Positions 8,918-15,488 of a DNA stretch of 28,827 nt are shown one piece after another. Within the stretch, counting starts at the first letter, position 1; the number at the start of each line of letters is the position of its first letter. Below the pieces are notes generated by a model. That model did not search any database. It saw only the letters and a program-made list of their open reading frames with translations, and was not told where the DNA came from. The stretch comes from a virus, in the IMG/VR virus record IMGVR_UViG_3300042564_005535, positions 1-28,827 of that record; one strand, 5' to 3'. Position numbers and translations under genes: made by a program.

Positions 8918-9762
8918 TAGCTCATTTTTTTGATATAAATAGTTTAATAACTACAAACGCTAAAATATGGTTGGTTTCTAAAATCAAACCATCTATTCCT
9001 ATAATTAAAATTGACCAATCTGAGTTTAATTTAATTAAAAAAGGAGTTTATAGAAAATTTAATCAACAATTTACAATTGGAAATAAGTCTTATTGGTTAA
9101 GTGATAATATCATCAATGATTTGAAAATCAAATGCAAAAAATTAGGTGTTGATATAACTGATTTATCATTTTCTATGCAAGAATTTATGAATCCTAATAT
9201 AATTGAAAAGTTAGATTATAAAATATGGACAGAAAACTTTGAACATCTTAAAAACACAAATGATGATATTTATATTATATGTTCTAAGAATAGTAAAAAA
9301 AACTATGATATTATAATCAAGAAGTTAGAAGAGAAACTAAAAGACTTAGGTCTTGTAGTTAAAGAATATTACTACTTATCAGAGACTTTTTATAACAGAG
9401 ATAAAGATGATGTATCACAAAAGAAAGTTAAAATACTTATTCAACATTCGATAGGACTTAAAACAGAAATTGACAAATTCATAAATGAAGAAGTAACTCA
9501 ATATGAGGAGGTAAATTTATATGAGGATGAAATCAATTGTATAGAAGTTTGTAAAGGATCTAGTGAGATAATAAGATTCTTAGTTTCTAACTCAACAGAT
9601 GAAATAAAAGAATCAGTTAAGTCAATTATCAAAGAAAAACAATTGCTTATAAATATAAATCAAGTAACTTTTAATAAGATTAATAGATTTATAACTACAC
9701 CAGTTAAGATTGAATGGCAAAATGTAATAAAAACATTTGAAGGATTCAGATATAAAGGTTAA
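8914..9762 (+). CDS. Degenerate HAD-like protein
   Basis: A 282-residue protein. The N-terminus MIAHFFDINSL resembles HAD motif I (FFDxDGTL), but the second Asp, which serves as general acid/base, is Asn at residue 9. DIYIICSKNSKKN (about residues 123-135) is placed like motif II, and YEDEINCIEV (about 202-212) like the acidic motif IV. By layout it resembles phage HAD-family proteins in which these motifs bracket a helical cap. The Asp-to-Asn change suggests lost or altered phosphatase activity. Its ATG overlaps the zinc-ribbon gene's stop by four bases. It converges on the small-terminase gene, sharing TTAA so that both stop codons overlap. Family placement is by motif only; function unknown. 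Confidence 0.55.
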   Translation: MIAHFFDINSLITTNAKIWLVSKIKPSIPIIKIDQSEFNLIKKGVYRKFNQQFTIGNKSYWLSDNIINDLKIKCKKLGVDITDLSFSMQEFMNPNIIEKLDYKIWTENFEHLKNTNDDIYIICSKNSKKNYDIIIKKLEEKLKDLGLVVKEYYYLSETFYNRDKDDVSQKKVKILIQHSIGLKTEIDKFINEEVTQYEEVNLYEDEINCIEVCKGSSEIIRFLVSNSTDEIKESVKSIIKEKQLLININQVTFNKINRFITTPVKIEWQNVIKTFEGFRYKG

Positions 9763-9770
9763 TCCTTTTT
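9754..9770. terminator. Short bidirectional hairpin at convergent stops
   Basis: AAAGG-TTAAT-CCTTT followed by more T on the plus strand. The loop contains the overlapping stop codons of the two convergent genes. The 5-bp stem is weak. Confidence 0.45.
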
Positions 9771-10388
9771 CTTATCATTATCTTTACTCAACATTGCGTT
9801 TTTAATCATTTCATTTAACTTTCTATTATCGGTTATTTCACCATCATCAGAGACATTATCATCTCCATCTACCGTTTTAGTAGACTCTGGTTCAATTTCA
9901 TTATATCCTAAATCTTTTCTTAATGTCTTATAGAATTTCTCTAACTCTGTTTTTTGACCGGATAGGAATTTAGCATTCTCTCTAATTTGACCAATTGTTT
10001 GATTGACAACTTCATGCATTCTAGCAGAATTATCACCATTATCAACTTGTCTTAATTGAGATAAAAAGTTTTTTCTTGTCATCTTTGTTAAGAATATACC
10101 CTCAGCATACACTGTAGCATCTTCTTTCATTTTATTTTTAATATAAGGGTGTTGTTTTAATTGAGGAACGTCACCTAAATATAAATCAACAAGTGATTCT
10201 AATACATCCATAGATTGTTGACTAGCAACTGTTAAATCAGCATCATAGTCATATATCTCGATTTCTCCTAAATCTGGTAAATCTTCCGGTCTTGCTAAAT
10301 GTTTTGACAAATCAAACTCACCATTTTCTGATTGAATTTCATCAAACTCATCTTGTATTCTATTTCTTTCTTTATCAGTTTTTGACAT
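9759..10388 (-). CDS. Terminase small subunit (gp16-like)
   Basis: Probable DNA-recognition subunit of the packaging motor, partner of the large terminase that starts 46 bases away on the opposite strand. It is 209 residues (T4 gp16 is 164). The central helical segment SARMHEVVNQTIGQIRE (about residues 121-137) resembles the gp16 coiled-coil core (T4: SPRHMEVFATLMGQM), and DLPDLGEIEIYDYD (about residues 37-50) resembles the T4 N-terminal DLPGIDGEEIKVYE. Both ends are acidic and probably disordered. In T4 genes 16 and 17 lie in tandem on one strand; here they diverge. The assignment rests on remembered motif similarity plus gene context, so it is good but not certain. Confidence 0.68.
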   Translation of the reverse strand: MSKTDKERNRIQDEFDEIQSENGEFDLSKHLARPEDLPDLGEIEIYDYDADLTVASQQSMDVLESLVDLYLGDVPQLKQHPYIKNKMKEDATVYAEGIFLTKMTRKNFLSQLRQVDNGDNSARMHEVVNQTIGQIRENAKFLSGQKTELEKFYKTLRKDLGYNEIEPESTKTVDGDDNVSDDGEITDNRKLNEMIKNAMLSKDNDKKKD

Positions 10389-10404
10389 AGAGAGTGGTTT
10401 TTTA

Positions 10405-10418
10405 CAATATATATAAAA
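10405..10418. promoter_or_regulatory. Bidirectional late-type promoter between terminase genes
   Basis: AATATATATAA at 10406-10416 is nearly symmetric. It lies 18 bases before the large-terminase ATG and 17 bases before the small-terminase ATG on the other strand, in a 46-base intergenic space with no other candidate element. Confidence 0.5.
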
Positions 10419-10434
10419 AAATATCTCCTCACCT

Positions 10435-12567
10435 ATGGCTAAAGAGCTAATGGAAAAACAAATGGTCTTTACTACTAAGTTAGTAGATGAGGCAACAGAT
10501 AAGATAAATGATGGTATTGTTGTTAAACGATATCAAAATCCATGGTTGAAGAGTGAAGTAGGTCTTAGAAGACAAGGTGTTACTTTTAAGATGACTGCGG
10601 ATGAACAACAAGAGTATATTAGATGTGCGGTCGATATTCACTACTTTGTAGAAAAGTATTGTAAAGTAAAAAGAGAAGATGGTTCAGTAGGATCTATACT
10701 ACTAAGAGATTATCAGAAGGAAATACTTGATAATTTTGTTAATAGTAGATTTAATATATTAATGGCTTCTCGTCAAGTTGGTAAGACAATATCAGCGGCA
10801 ATTTTCATGTTACATAAAATACTATTTGATAACGATAAGAATATAATGATTGTTGCCAACAAAGGTGATACATCAGTAGAAATTGTTGATAAAATTAAAT
10901 CAATTTATTCATTACTGCCTTTCTTCTTAAAACCAGGTATTAAAACTTGGAATCAAAAATCATTAACATTTGAAAATGGTTGTAGAATTAAAACATCAGC
11001 TAGAACAAAGACTCCAGCAATTGGTTTTACGATTGACGTACTTTACTTAGATGAGTTTGCTCACATTCCATCTAATATCATCGAACCATACTACACGGCC
11101 GCCTTTCCAACGACAGCTGCGATACAAAACTCAAAGATTATTATCACATCTACACCAAATGGTATGAACTTATTCCATAAGTTACTTACAGATGCTGAAA
11201 GACCCGATGGTGATCCACAAAAGAATAACTATAAGGCGATGAGAGTTTACTGGTATCAAGTACCAGGTCGTTTTGTTAGTTATTTAAGATTAAATAATCA
11301 TAAACTATATGAATATGGAGTAACCAAGGAGGAGATATTTGATTTATGTAAAGATAAATGGGGAGGTAAGACTAAAGTAGAAATGGATTATAACTCCGAT
11401 TTACAAAAAGATATAATACACATCTATAATAATGAGTTCTGTTCAGATGATGAAGTTAAATCTTTAATGTTTATTGATTCAAAAGGATATGAAGTTCCAG
11501 TAAGAGCATTAGCAGAGGTAACAACTTGGAAAGAAGAGGCTATAAAAGATATTGGTGGTGAAGACGCATTTAACCAAGAGTATGGATTAAGATTTATTAA
11601 TGCAAGTAAATCACTTTTAAGTGAAGCAATAATTGATGAGTTACTGAAAAGTAAGAAAAATTATATATCAGAAGAAATATTTGAGTTTAATAAGTTGAAA
11701 TTTAGCTACAAAGACTTAAAATGGATTGACGATGATGATATTTTTATACCAATTAAAAGAAAAGAGTATAAATTTGTAATATCTGTCGATATATCAGAAG
11801 GACTGGGACAAGATTACTCAGTGATCAATATATTTAAGATAACAAATAAATCGAGAGAATTAATAGAATCTCAAAGAGCTTCTTATAAATCTATAGTTGA
11901 CTTTTTCAGATTAGAACAAGTTGGTATATTTAGAAGTAATTTAGTATCAGTTAAACAGCTGTCAGAATTTTTATATGTTTTAGCATTTGAGTATCTAAAT
12001 CCGGAAAATGTTAAAATTGTATTAGAGTTGAATAACTATGGAAATACTTTACTCGCCGAAATGCCTCACGTTTTAGAGGGAAATAATGAATATGGTTCTG
12101 CTATCTTTGCTAGATACAAACATAGAGTAGATGCAACTGAAGAAAAAGTAGGTCTAAAAGTAGGAGAAAATAAAAACTTAATGGTTAAGGATTACCAAGA
12201 CCTAATGTTATCAAAAGGATTCTCTATAAATAACGAAGAAACTATAAGAGAGATAACAACATTTGTTAAACATACAACAACATCAGGGAATACAAGATAC
12301 GCAGCTGATGTTGGACATGACGACTGTGTTATGACCATTGTGAATACAACTTCTATTTTTCCTAAAAATGAATATAAGGAAATGGTAGAAGAATGGGCCA
12401 ATAAAAATACTGATAAAGAATTATTAGCCTATATCAACCATTGTTTAAATAATATAGATTTTGTAGAAGGTGTAGATTATGGACAAGTTCTAAAAGTTAG
12501 AAAACAGTTTATGAACCGAAACAAAAATACTTATAAAAGTGGGGATTGGTTTGGTAGAAAGTTATGA
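10435..12567 (+). CDS. Terminase large subunit (gp17-like): packaging ATPase and nuclease
   Basis: Packaging motor that docks on the portal, pumps DNA into the prohead and cuts the concatemer. It is 710 residues, against 610 in T4. ATPase domain: Walker A SRQVGKT (112-118), Walker B VLYLDEF (202-208) with catalytic Glu207, and coupling motif TSTPNGM (238-244). C-terminal RNase H-like nuclease: Asp452 in SVDISEGLGQDYS, Glu531 in LELNNYGN, and Asp629-Asp630 in GHDDCVM, all intact. Its 3' end overlaps the stop of the convergent clpS gene by six bases. A late-type element lies 18 bases upstream. The antisense frame at 12192-12401 is a shadow. Confidence 0.95.
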   Translation: MAKELMEKQMVFTTKLVDEATDKINDGIVVKRYQNPWLKSEVGLRRQGVTFKMTADEQQEYIRCAVDIHYFVEKYCKVKREDGSVGSILLRDYQKEILDNFVNSRFNILMASRQVGKTISAAIFMLHKILFDNDKNIMIVANKGDTSVEIVDKIKSIYSLLPFFLKPGIKTWNQKSLTFENGCRIKTSARTKTPAIGFTIDVLYLDEFAHIPSNIIEPYYTAAFPTTAAIQNSKIIITSTPNGMNLFHKLLTDAERPDGDPQKNNYKAMRVYWYQVPGRFVSYLRLNNHKLYEYGVTKEEIFDLCKDKWGGKTKVEMDYNSDLQKDIIHIYNNEFCSDDEVKSLMFIDSKGYEVPVRALAEVTTWKEEAIKDIGGEDAFNQEYGLRFINASKSLLSEAIIDELLKSKKNYISEEIFEFNKLKFSYKDLKWIDDDDIFIPIKRKEYKFVISVDISEGLGQDYSVINIFKITNKSRELIESQRASYKSIVDFFRLEQVGIFRSNLVSVKQLSEFLYVLAFEYLNPENVKIVLELNNYGNTLLAEMPHVLEGNNEYGSAIFARYKHRVDATEEKVGLKVGENKNLMVKDYQDLMLSKGFSINNEETIREITTFVKHTTTSGNTRYAADVGHDDCVMTIVNTTSIFPKNEYKEMVEEWANKNTDKELLAYINHCLNNIDFVEGVDYGQVLKVRKQFMNRNKNTYKSGDWFGRKL

Positions 12568-12846
12568 GTTAACTTCCATAGTAACAGATAAACCGGCAGT
12601 TTTCAACTTTTCTTTCATAATTGAAATTGTATCATAATCACCATACTTAACATCACATTTACCGTTAAAGTGTACGATATGAGCACATTGAGAAGCTTGT
12701 TCTTCATCATGTTTACATATTTTCATAAGACAAGTTATAACCCAATCAAATGTATTATAATCATCATTATGTAAGTCTAAACGATATGGTTTAGATAGAA
12801 TTTCTTCAACTTTTGATTCTGTTTTTTTCTTAGTAATTGTAGCCAT
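12562..12846 (-). CDS. clpS: ClpS-like adaptor of the Clp protease
   Basis: A 94-residue protein matching ClpS, which binds the N-terminal domain of ClpA/ClpC-type unfoldases and presents substrates with destabilising N-terminal residues. The core runs from YRLDLHNDDYNTFDWVI (about residues 21-37), with the NDD signature at 27-29 that contributes to the substrate pocket, through QCAHIVHFNGKCDVKYG to KLKTAGLSVTMEV at the end. The HFNGKCDVKYGDY stretch resembles ClpS of Bacteroidota rather than that of Proteobacteria, which suggests capture from a host of that group. It lies 10 bases downstream of the HAD gene, in one operon. The phage may redirect host proteolysis. A short basic N-terminal extension precedes the domain. 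Confidence 0.88.
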   Translation of the reverse strand: MATITKKKTESKVEEILSKPYRLDLHNDDYNTFDWVITCLMKICKHDEEQASQCAHIVHFNGKCDVKYGDYDTISIMKEKLKTAGLSVTMEVNS

Positions 12847-12856
12847 ATACTATTTA

Positions 12857-13378
12857 TTAATTTTTAATTGTCTTTGTTGTCTTATTCTTAACGTCTACAA
12901 TTGTAACATCACAAGGTTGTTCTTTCGCCCATTCCTCAAACTTAACCAAATGCTCAAGTCTATCATCATACATAACAAAATGATCACAACCGGTCTTTTC
13001 AATCATTTCCTCAAAAAGAGTTGTCTTAAAAATATAGGTGTCTCCGCCCCAGTTCAAGTGAACTTCATCAAATGATAAGTTATGTTGATTTAAAATCTTA
13101 TCGATATTCTCTCTCATACCAATGACTTTTTTTAGTCGACCAGTAGCCATAATAAGATAAGCATCTTGATCAGAAACCGCATCTAAGTATCTTTGGTAAA
13201 CCCATTCGTTTTTTGGAACAGAAAATACATCACTATCTAAAGTTTCTGCTTTACCCCACCAACCGTTATATGGCCAAGATAATCCTGTAGTTTTTTCCCA
13301 ATATTTTTTCCCCTCAATGTGGTCAGGCGTGTGACAAAGTGTATCGTCGAAATCAAATGAATATAATGTTTTGCTCAT
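12857..13378 (-). CDS. HAD-family phosphatase, 'Swiss Army Knife' RNA-repair-like
   Basis: A 173-residue HAD hydrolase. Motif I is intact: FDFDDTL with nucleophile Asp9 and general acid Asp11. Motif II is in YLIMATGR (Thr of ATGR), and the acidic motif IV is VMYDDRLEHL. The pattern FDFDDTLCHTPDH ... WWGKAE ... VHLNWG matches the HAD_SAK group, found in multidomain RNA-repair proteins and as stand-alone phage proteins, which makes a nucleic-acid end 3'-phosphatase plausible. It is the first gene of an operon with clpS. A TATATTTG box on the minus strand lies 23 bases upstream, suggesting expression by host-type sigma factor rather than the late factor. Substrate not proven. Confidence 0.82.
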   Translation of the reverse strand: MSKTLYSFDFDDTLCHTPDHIEGKKYWEKTTGLSWPYNGWWGKAETLDSDVFSVPKNEWVYQRYLDAVSDQDAYLIMATGRLKKVIGMRENIDKILNQHNLSFDEVHLNWGGDTYIFKTTLFEEMIEKTGCDHFVMYDDRLEHLVKFEEWAKEQPCDVTIVDVKNKTTKTIKN

Positions 13379-13401
13379 GTCTGTTTATAATAACTATTTT
13401 A

Positions 13402-13409
13402 CAAATATA
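13402..13409 (-). promoter_or_regulatory. Possible host-type -7 box for the HAD/clpS operon
   Basis: CAAATATA here reads TATATTTG on the minus strand, a perfect TAnnTTTG, 23 bases before the ATG at 13378. No well-spaced upstream TTG was seen, so this is weaker than the promoter before the UVR gene. Confidence 0.4.
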
Positions 13410-13438
13410 ATCAAAAAAGTTTATAAAGTGATTATATT

Positions 13439-13457
13439 TTTAATATATATCCTAAAA
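13439..13457 (+). promoter_or_regulatory. Putative late promoter of the spanin-like pair
   Basis: TTAATATATATCCTAAAA, one of the best copies of the long consensus, with its core ending 20 bases before the ATG at 13471. Confidence 0.65.
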
Positions 13458-13470
13458 ATTTTAACAAATT

Positions 13471-13884
13471 ATGAGATCAGACATAAAATCAATAGCACTT
13501 TTAGTTCTTACAGGTGCTTGTATTTTGTTCTTCGGAATGTGGTTCTTTAAGGGTTCTGAATATAAAGATAAAATTAAAGCTCTGGAAAATGAAAACAAAA
13601 AAATTGAATTGGTAAGAGATTCACTTAAAGCGGCAAACGCTTCTTTAAAATTAGATTTTGATAAAAAACAATCTGAAATTGACAAAAGAGACCAAAAAAT
13701 TAAATTAATTGAATCAGAAATATTAAAAGCTAAAAAAGATTTACAGAAAGCAACAGCTCAAGTAGAAGAAGATAAAAGAAGTCTTAAAGAAACAAAGGAT
13801 AAGATAGAGAAATTGAAAAGGAATCCTATTAAAAGAGAAGATGACGAACTAATAAAATCTCTTAAAGAAAAATTAAAAAATTAA
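13471..13884 (+). CDS. Membrane-anchored coiled-coil protein, inner-spanin-like
   Basis: A 137-residue protein. An N-terminal membrane segment (about residues 7-26, IALLVLTGACILFFGMWFF) is followed by a fully charged Lys/Glu coiled coil to the end. A short cytoplasmic N-terminus with one transmembrane helix and a long periplasmic coiled coil is the layout of an i-spanin, the inner-membrane half of the complex that disrupts the outer membrane at lysis. The next gene starts 2 bases after its stop and encodes a secreted coiled-coil protein, which supports a two-component unit. A strong late-type promoter precedes it. No endolysin or holin is adjacent in the window, so lysis function is inferred from architecture only. 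Confidence 0.6.
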   Translation: MRSDIKSIALLVLTGACILFFGMWFFKGSEYKDKIKALENENKKIELVRDSLKAANASLKLDFDKKQSEIDKRDQKIKLIESEILKAKKDLQKATAQVEEDKRSLKETKDKIEKLKRNPIKREDDELIKSLKEKLKN

Positions 13885-13886
13885 TT

Positions 13887-14387
13887 ATGAAAAAAATACT
13901 AATAACAATGATGTTGGTACTTTCATCAGTACTTGCATTCTCACAAATTGACTATCCAAGAATAGAAAGAGACTCATTGGGTCAAAAAGTTGTTGTGATG
14001 ACAATTGAGCAAGTTCAAAAAATTGATAATAATTTAGAGATTTTACAATTAATGGAAAAGGCACAATTGGAATGTGATAGTCTAAACTTATCTTATATAA
14101 GAGTAATAGATAATCAAAATAGACAAATTTCTTTATTAGAGATAGATATTAAACATCTAAAAGAACAAATAAATTCTAAAGATGAGCAAATTACAAATCT
14201 ACAAAAAAGATTATCAAATTCCGAGACAACTAATAAATTATGTGAAGATCAGAAGTTAAATTATGAAAAACAAGTTGATATACTAAAGGACGAAGTAAGA
14301 AAGCAAAAAAATCATAAAATAGTAGGATTTATAGTTGGAGGAGTCGGTACACTAGGTGGTATATTACTAGCAATACTACTAAACTAA
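13887..14387 (+). CDS. Secreted coiled-coil protein with C-terminal membrane segment, spanin partner candidate
   Basis: A 166-residue protein. A signal peptide (MKKILITMMLVLSSVLAFSQ, cleavage probably before Gln20) is followed by a Gln/Lys/Glu-rich coiled coil (about residues 40-135) and a Gly-rich hydrophobic C-terminal helix (about 146-165, VGFIVGGVGTLGGILLAILL). There is no lipobox Cys at the cleavage region, so it is not a classical lipoprotein o-spanin. The C-terminal helix could anchor it instead. It begins 2 bases after the gene for the membrane coiled-coil protein. Together they could bridge the envelope. An alternative is a holin-like or structural membrane protein. The topology is visible; the role is inferred. 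Confidence 0.6.
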   Translation: MKKILITMMLVLSSVLAFSQIDYPRIERDSLGQKVVVMTIEQVQKIDNNLEILQLMEKAQLECDSLNLSYIRVIDNQNRQISLLEIDIKHLKEQINSKDEQITNLQKRLSNSETTNKLCEDQKLNYEKQVDILKDEVRKQKNHKIVGFIVGGVGTLGGILLAILLN

Positions 14388-14413
14388 AAGATATAAAAAA
14401 TGAGTTTTTTAAC

Positions 14414-14431
14414 TTAATATATAATCTATAA
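14414..14431 (+). promoter_or_regulatory. Putative late promoter of the Q/A-repeat gene
   Basis: TTAATATATAATCTATAA ends about 17 bases before the ATG at 14449 and matches the long consensus with small changes. Confidence 0.6.
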
Positions 14432-14448
14432 AAAATATTCAAATACAA

Positions 14449-15096
14449 ATGAAGCATATTAGAACATATGAAAATTATCGTGTTAAGAAGAACAGAGAAG
14501 AGATTATCAAAGAATCAGTTCTTCAAGTAAACGATATCTATAAAGTTAAAACTATGATTGATATTCCTCAATCTTTAATCAATGCTTATGTTAAGAAGGT
14601 AAAGGATACAACTGGTAAAAACTTACGTCAATTCTTTGGTGATGTTGATATCGCAGAAGAAATCGTTAAATATATTAACATGAACAACTTAGATGTTGAG
14701 AAAATACCTGGTGGAGCTATAATGGGCGGTGCCCAGGGTCAAGTACAAGGTCAGGGACAAGCTCAACCACAAGTACAAACTGAAGGTGAAGCTCAACCAC
14801 AAGCTCAAACTCAAGAGGTACCTCAAGCTCAACCACAAGCTCAACCAGAGGCTCAACCACAAGGACAAGCTCAACCACAAGCTCAAACTCAAGAAGCACC
14901 ACAAGGTGAATTCGAAGAACCACAAGCTCAAGGACAGGCTCAACCACAGGCTCAAGGAGAAGGACAAGCTCAACCACAAGGACAGGCTCAAGGACAAGCT
15001 CAAGGACAAGCTCAAGGACAAGCTCAAGGACAAGCTCAAGGTGAAGAAGAGGAAGAGGAAGAAACTGAAGAAGGTGAAGAAGAATTACCACTTTAA
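14449..15096 (+). CDS. Tagged Q/A/P-repeat protein with acidic tail
   Basis: A 215-residue protein of unknown function. The N-terminus MKHIRTYENY resembles the T4 capsid-targeting sequence. Residues 1-85 form a small, probably helical domain. Residues about 95-195 are low-complexity repeats built on QAQPQ, QGQA and QAQTQ, ending in four perfect QGQA copies. The C-terminus is a Glu-rich tail (EEEEEEETEEGEEELPL). Tag, disordered repeats and acidic tail recall prohead-core or scaffold proteins such as the acidic gp67 of T4, but no homology was seen. Three other frames are also open across the repeats, including a Ser-Leu antisense frame; they follow from the repeats and are not genes. It has its own late-type promoter. 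Confidence 0.8.
   Translation: MKHIRTYENYRVKKNREEIIKESVLQVNDIYKVKTMIDIPQSLINAYVKKVKDTTGKNLRQFFGDVDIAEEIVKYINMNNLDVEKIPGGAIMGGAQGQVQGQGQAQPQVQTEGEAQPQAQTQEVPQAQPQAQPEAQPQGQAQPQAQTQEAPQGEFEEPQAQGQAQPQAQGEGQAQPQGQAQGQAQGQAQGQAQGQAQGEEEEEEETEEGEEELPL
14989..15036 (+). repeat. 12-bp tandem repeat, four perfect copies
   Basis: CAAGGACAAGCT occurs four times head to tail inside a longer field of degenerate 6- and 12-bp repeats (about 14745-15045). The unit is a multiple of three, so copy-number change would lengthen or shorten the QGQA tract without shifting frame. Confidence 0.9.
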
Positions 15097-15123
15097 TCTA
15101 TATTAAAAATTAAATATTAAAAA

Positions 15124-15420
15124 ATGAAAAAAGTAAACAGTTTTAGATTATTTGAAAGTATCAATTATGGATCTTGGATATCTTGTGATGAACAACTTCC
15201 AGATGAAAATGAATTTATTTTAGGATATTGTGGTCCTTATAATGAAATACAAAAATCCGCCCCACATTGTGATGTAGTTAGATTAACACGATTACAAACT
15301 ACAGGAGGGTCTTATTCATCTAATAATAAAAAAGATTATGAATGGAAAACTTTTGGTCCTAAAACATATTTTGGCCAAGAAATAAGTCACTGGATGCCAC
15401 TTCCACAAGTTCCAAATTAA
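15124..15420 (+). CDS. DUF551-type protein with tag-like N-terminus
   Basis: A 98-residue protein matching the small DUF551 family common in phages: WISCDEQLPDENEFILGY near the N-terminus (Trp18) and ISHWMPLPQVP at the C-terminus (residues 87-97) are the hallmark ends of the domain. Its function is unknown. The first 12 residues, MKKVNSFRLFES, precede the domain and fit the Met-Lys-x-hydrophobic ... aromatic ... Glu-Ser pattern shared by other proteins here. DUF551 proteins usually start close to the WI motif, so the 17-residue lead looks added. It follows the Q/A-repeat gene by 27 bases on the same transcript and is closed by a terminator. Confidence 0.8.
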   Translation: MKKVNSFRLFESINYGSWISCDEQLPDENEFILGYCGPYNEIQKSAPHCDVVRLTRLQTTGGSYSSNNKKDYEWKTFGPKTYFGQEISHWMPLPQVPN

Positions 15421-15442
15421 AAATATAAAATATTCAAGGATT

Positions 15443-15473
15443 AAAACCCATCAAGAAATTGATGGGTTTTTTA
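15443..15473 (+). terminator. Rho-independent terminator with GAAA loop
   Basis: AAAACCCATCAA-GAAA-TTGATGGGTTTT is a 12-bp perfect stem on a GNRA tetraloop, followed by T residues. It ends the Q/A-repeat and DUF551 transcript. An in-frame upstream TTG/ATG pair for the next gene falls inside its 3' arm and is not a credible start. Confidence 0.9.
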
Positions 15474-15474
15474 T

Positions 15475-15485
15475 TTAATATATAT
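15475..15485 (+). promoter_or_regulatory. Late-type element at short spacing
   Basis: TTAATATATAT directly follows the terminator T-tract and ends 3 bases before the ATG at 15489. Confidence 0.35.
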
Positions 15486-15488
15486 GTT

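Noticed and set aside
14689-15106. Three extra long open frames over the Q/A repeat, including a Ser-Leu-rich antisense frame
   Set aside because: They arise because the 6/12-bp repeat has no stop in several frames; none has a plausible start context or domain.
15459-15488. Upstream in-frame start for the isochorismatase-like gene
   Set aside because: The extension lies in the 3' arm and T-tract of a strong terminator and in the promoter element. ATG 15489 restores the shared N-terminal tag.
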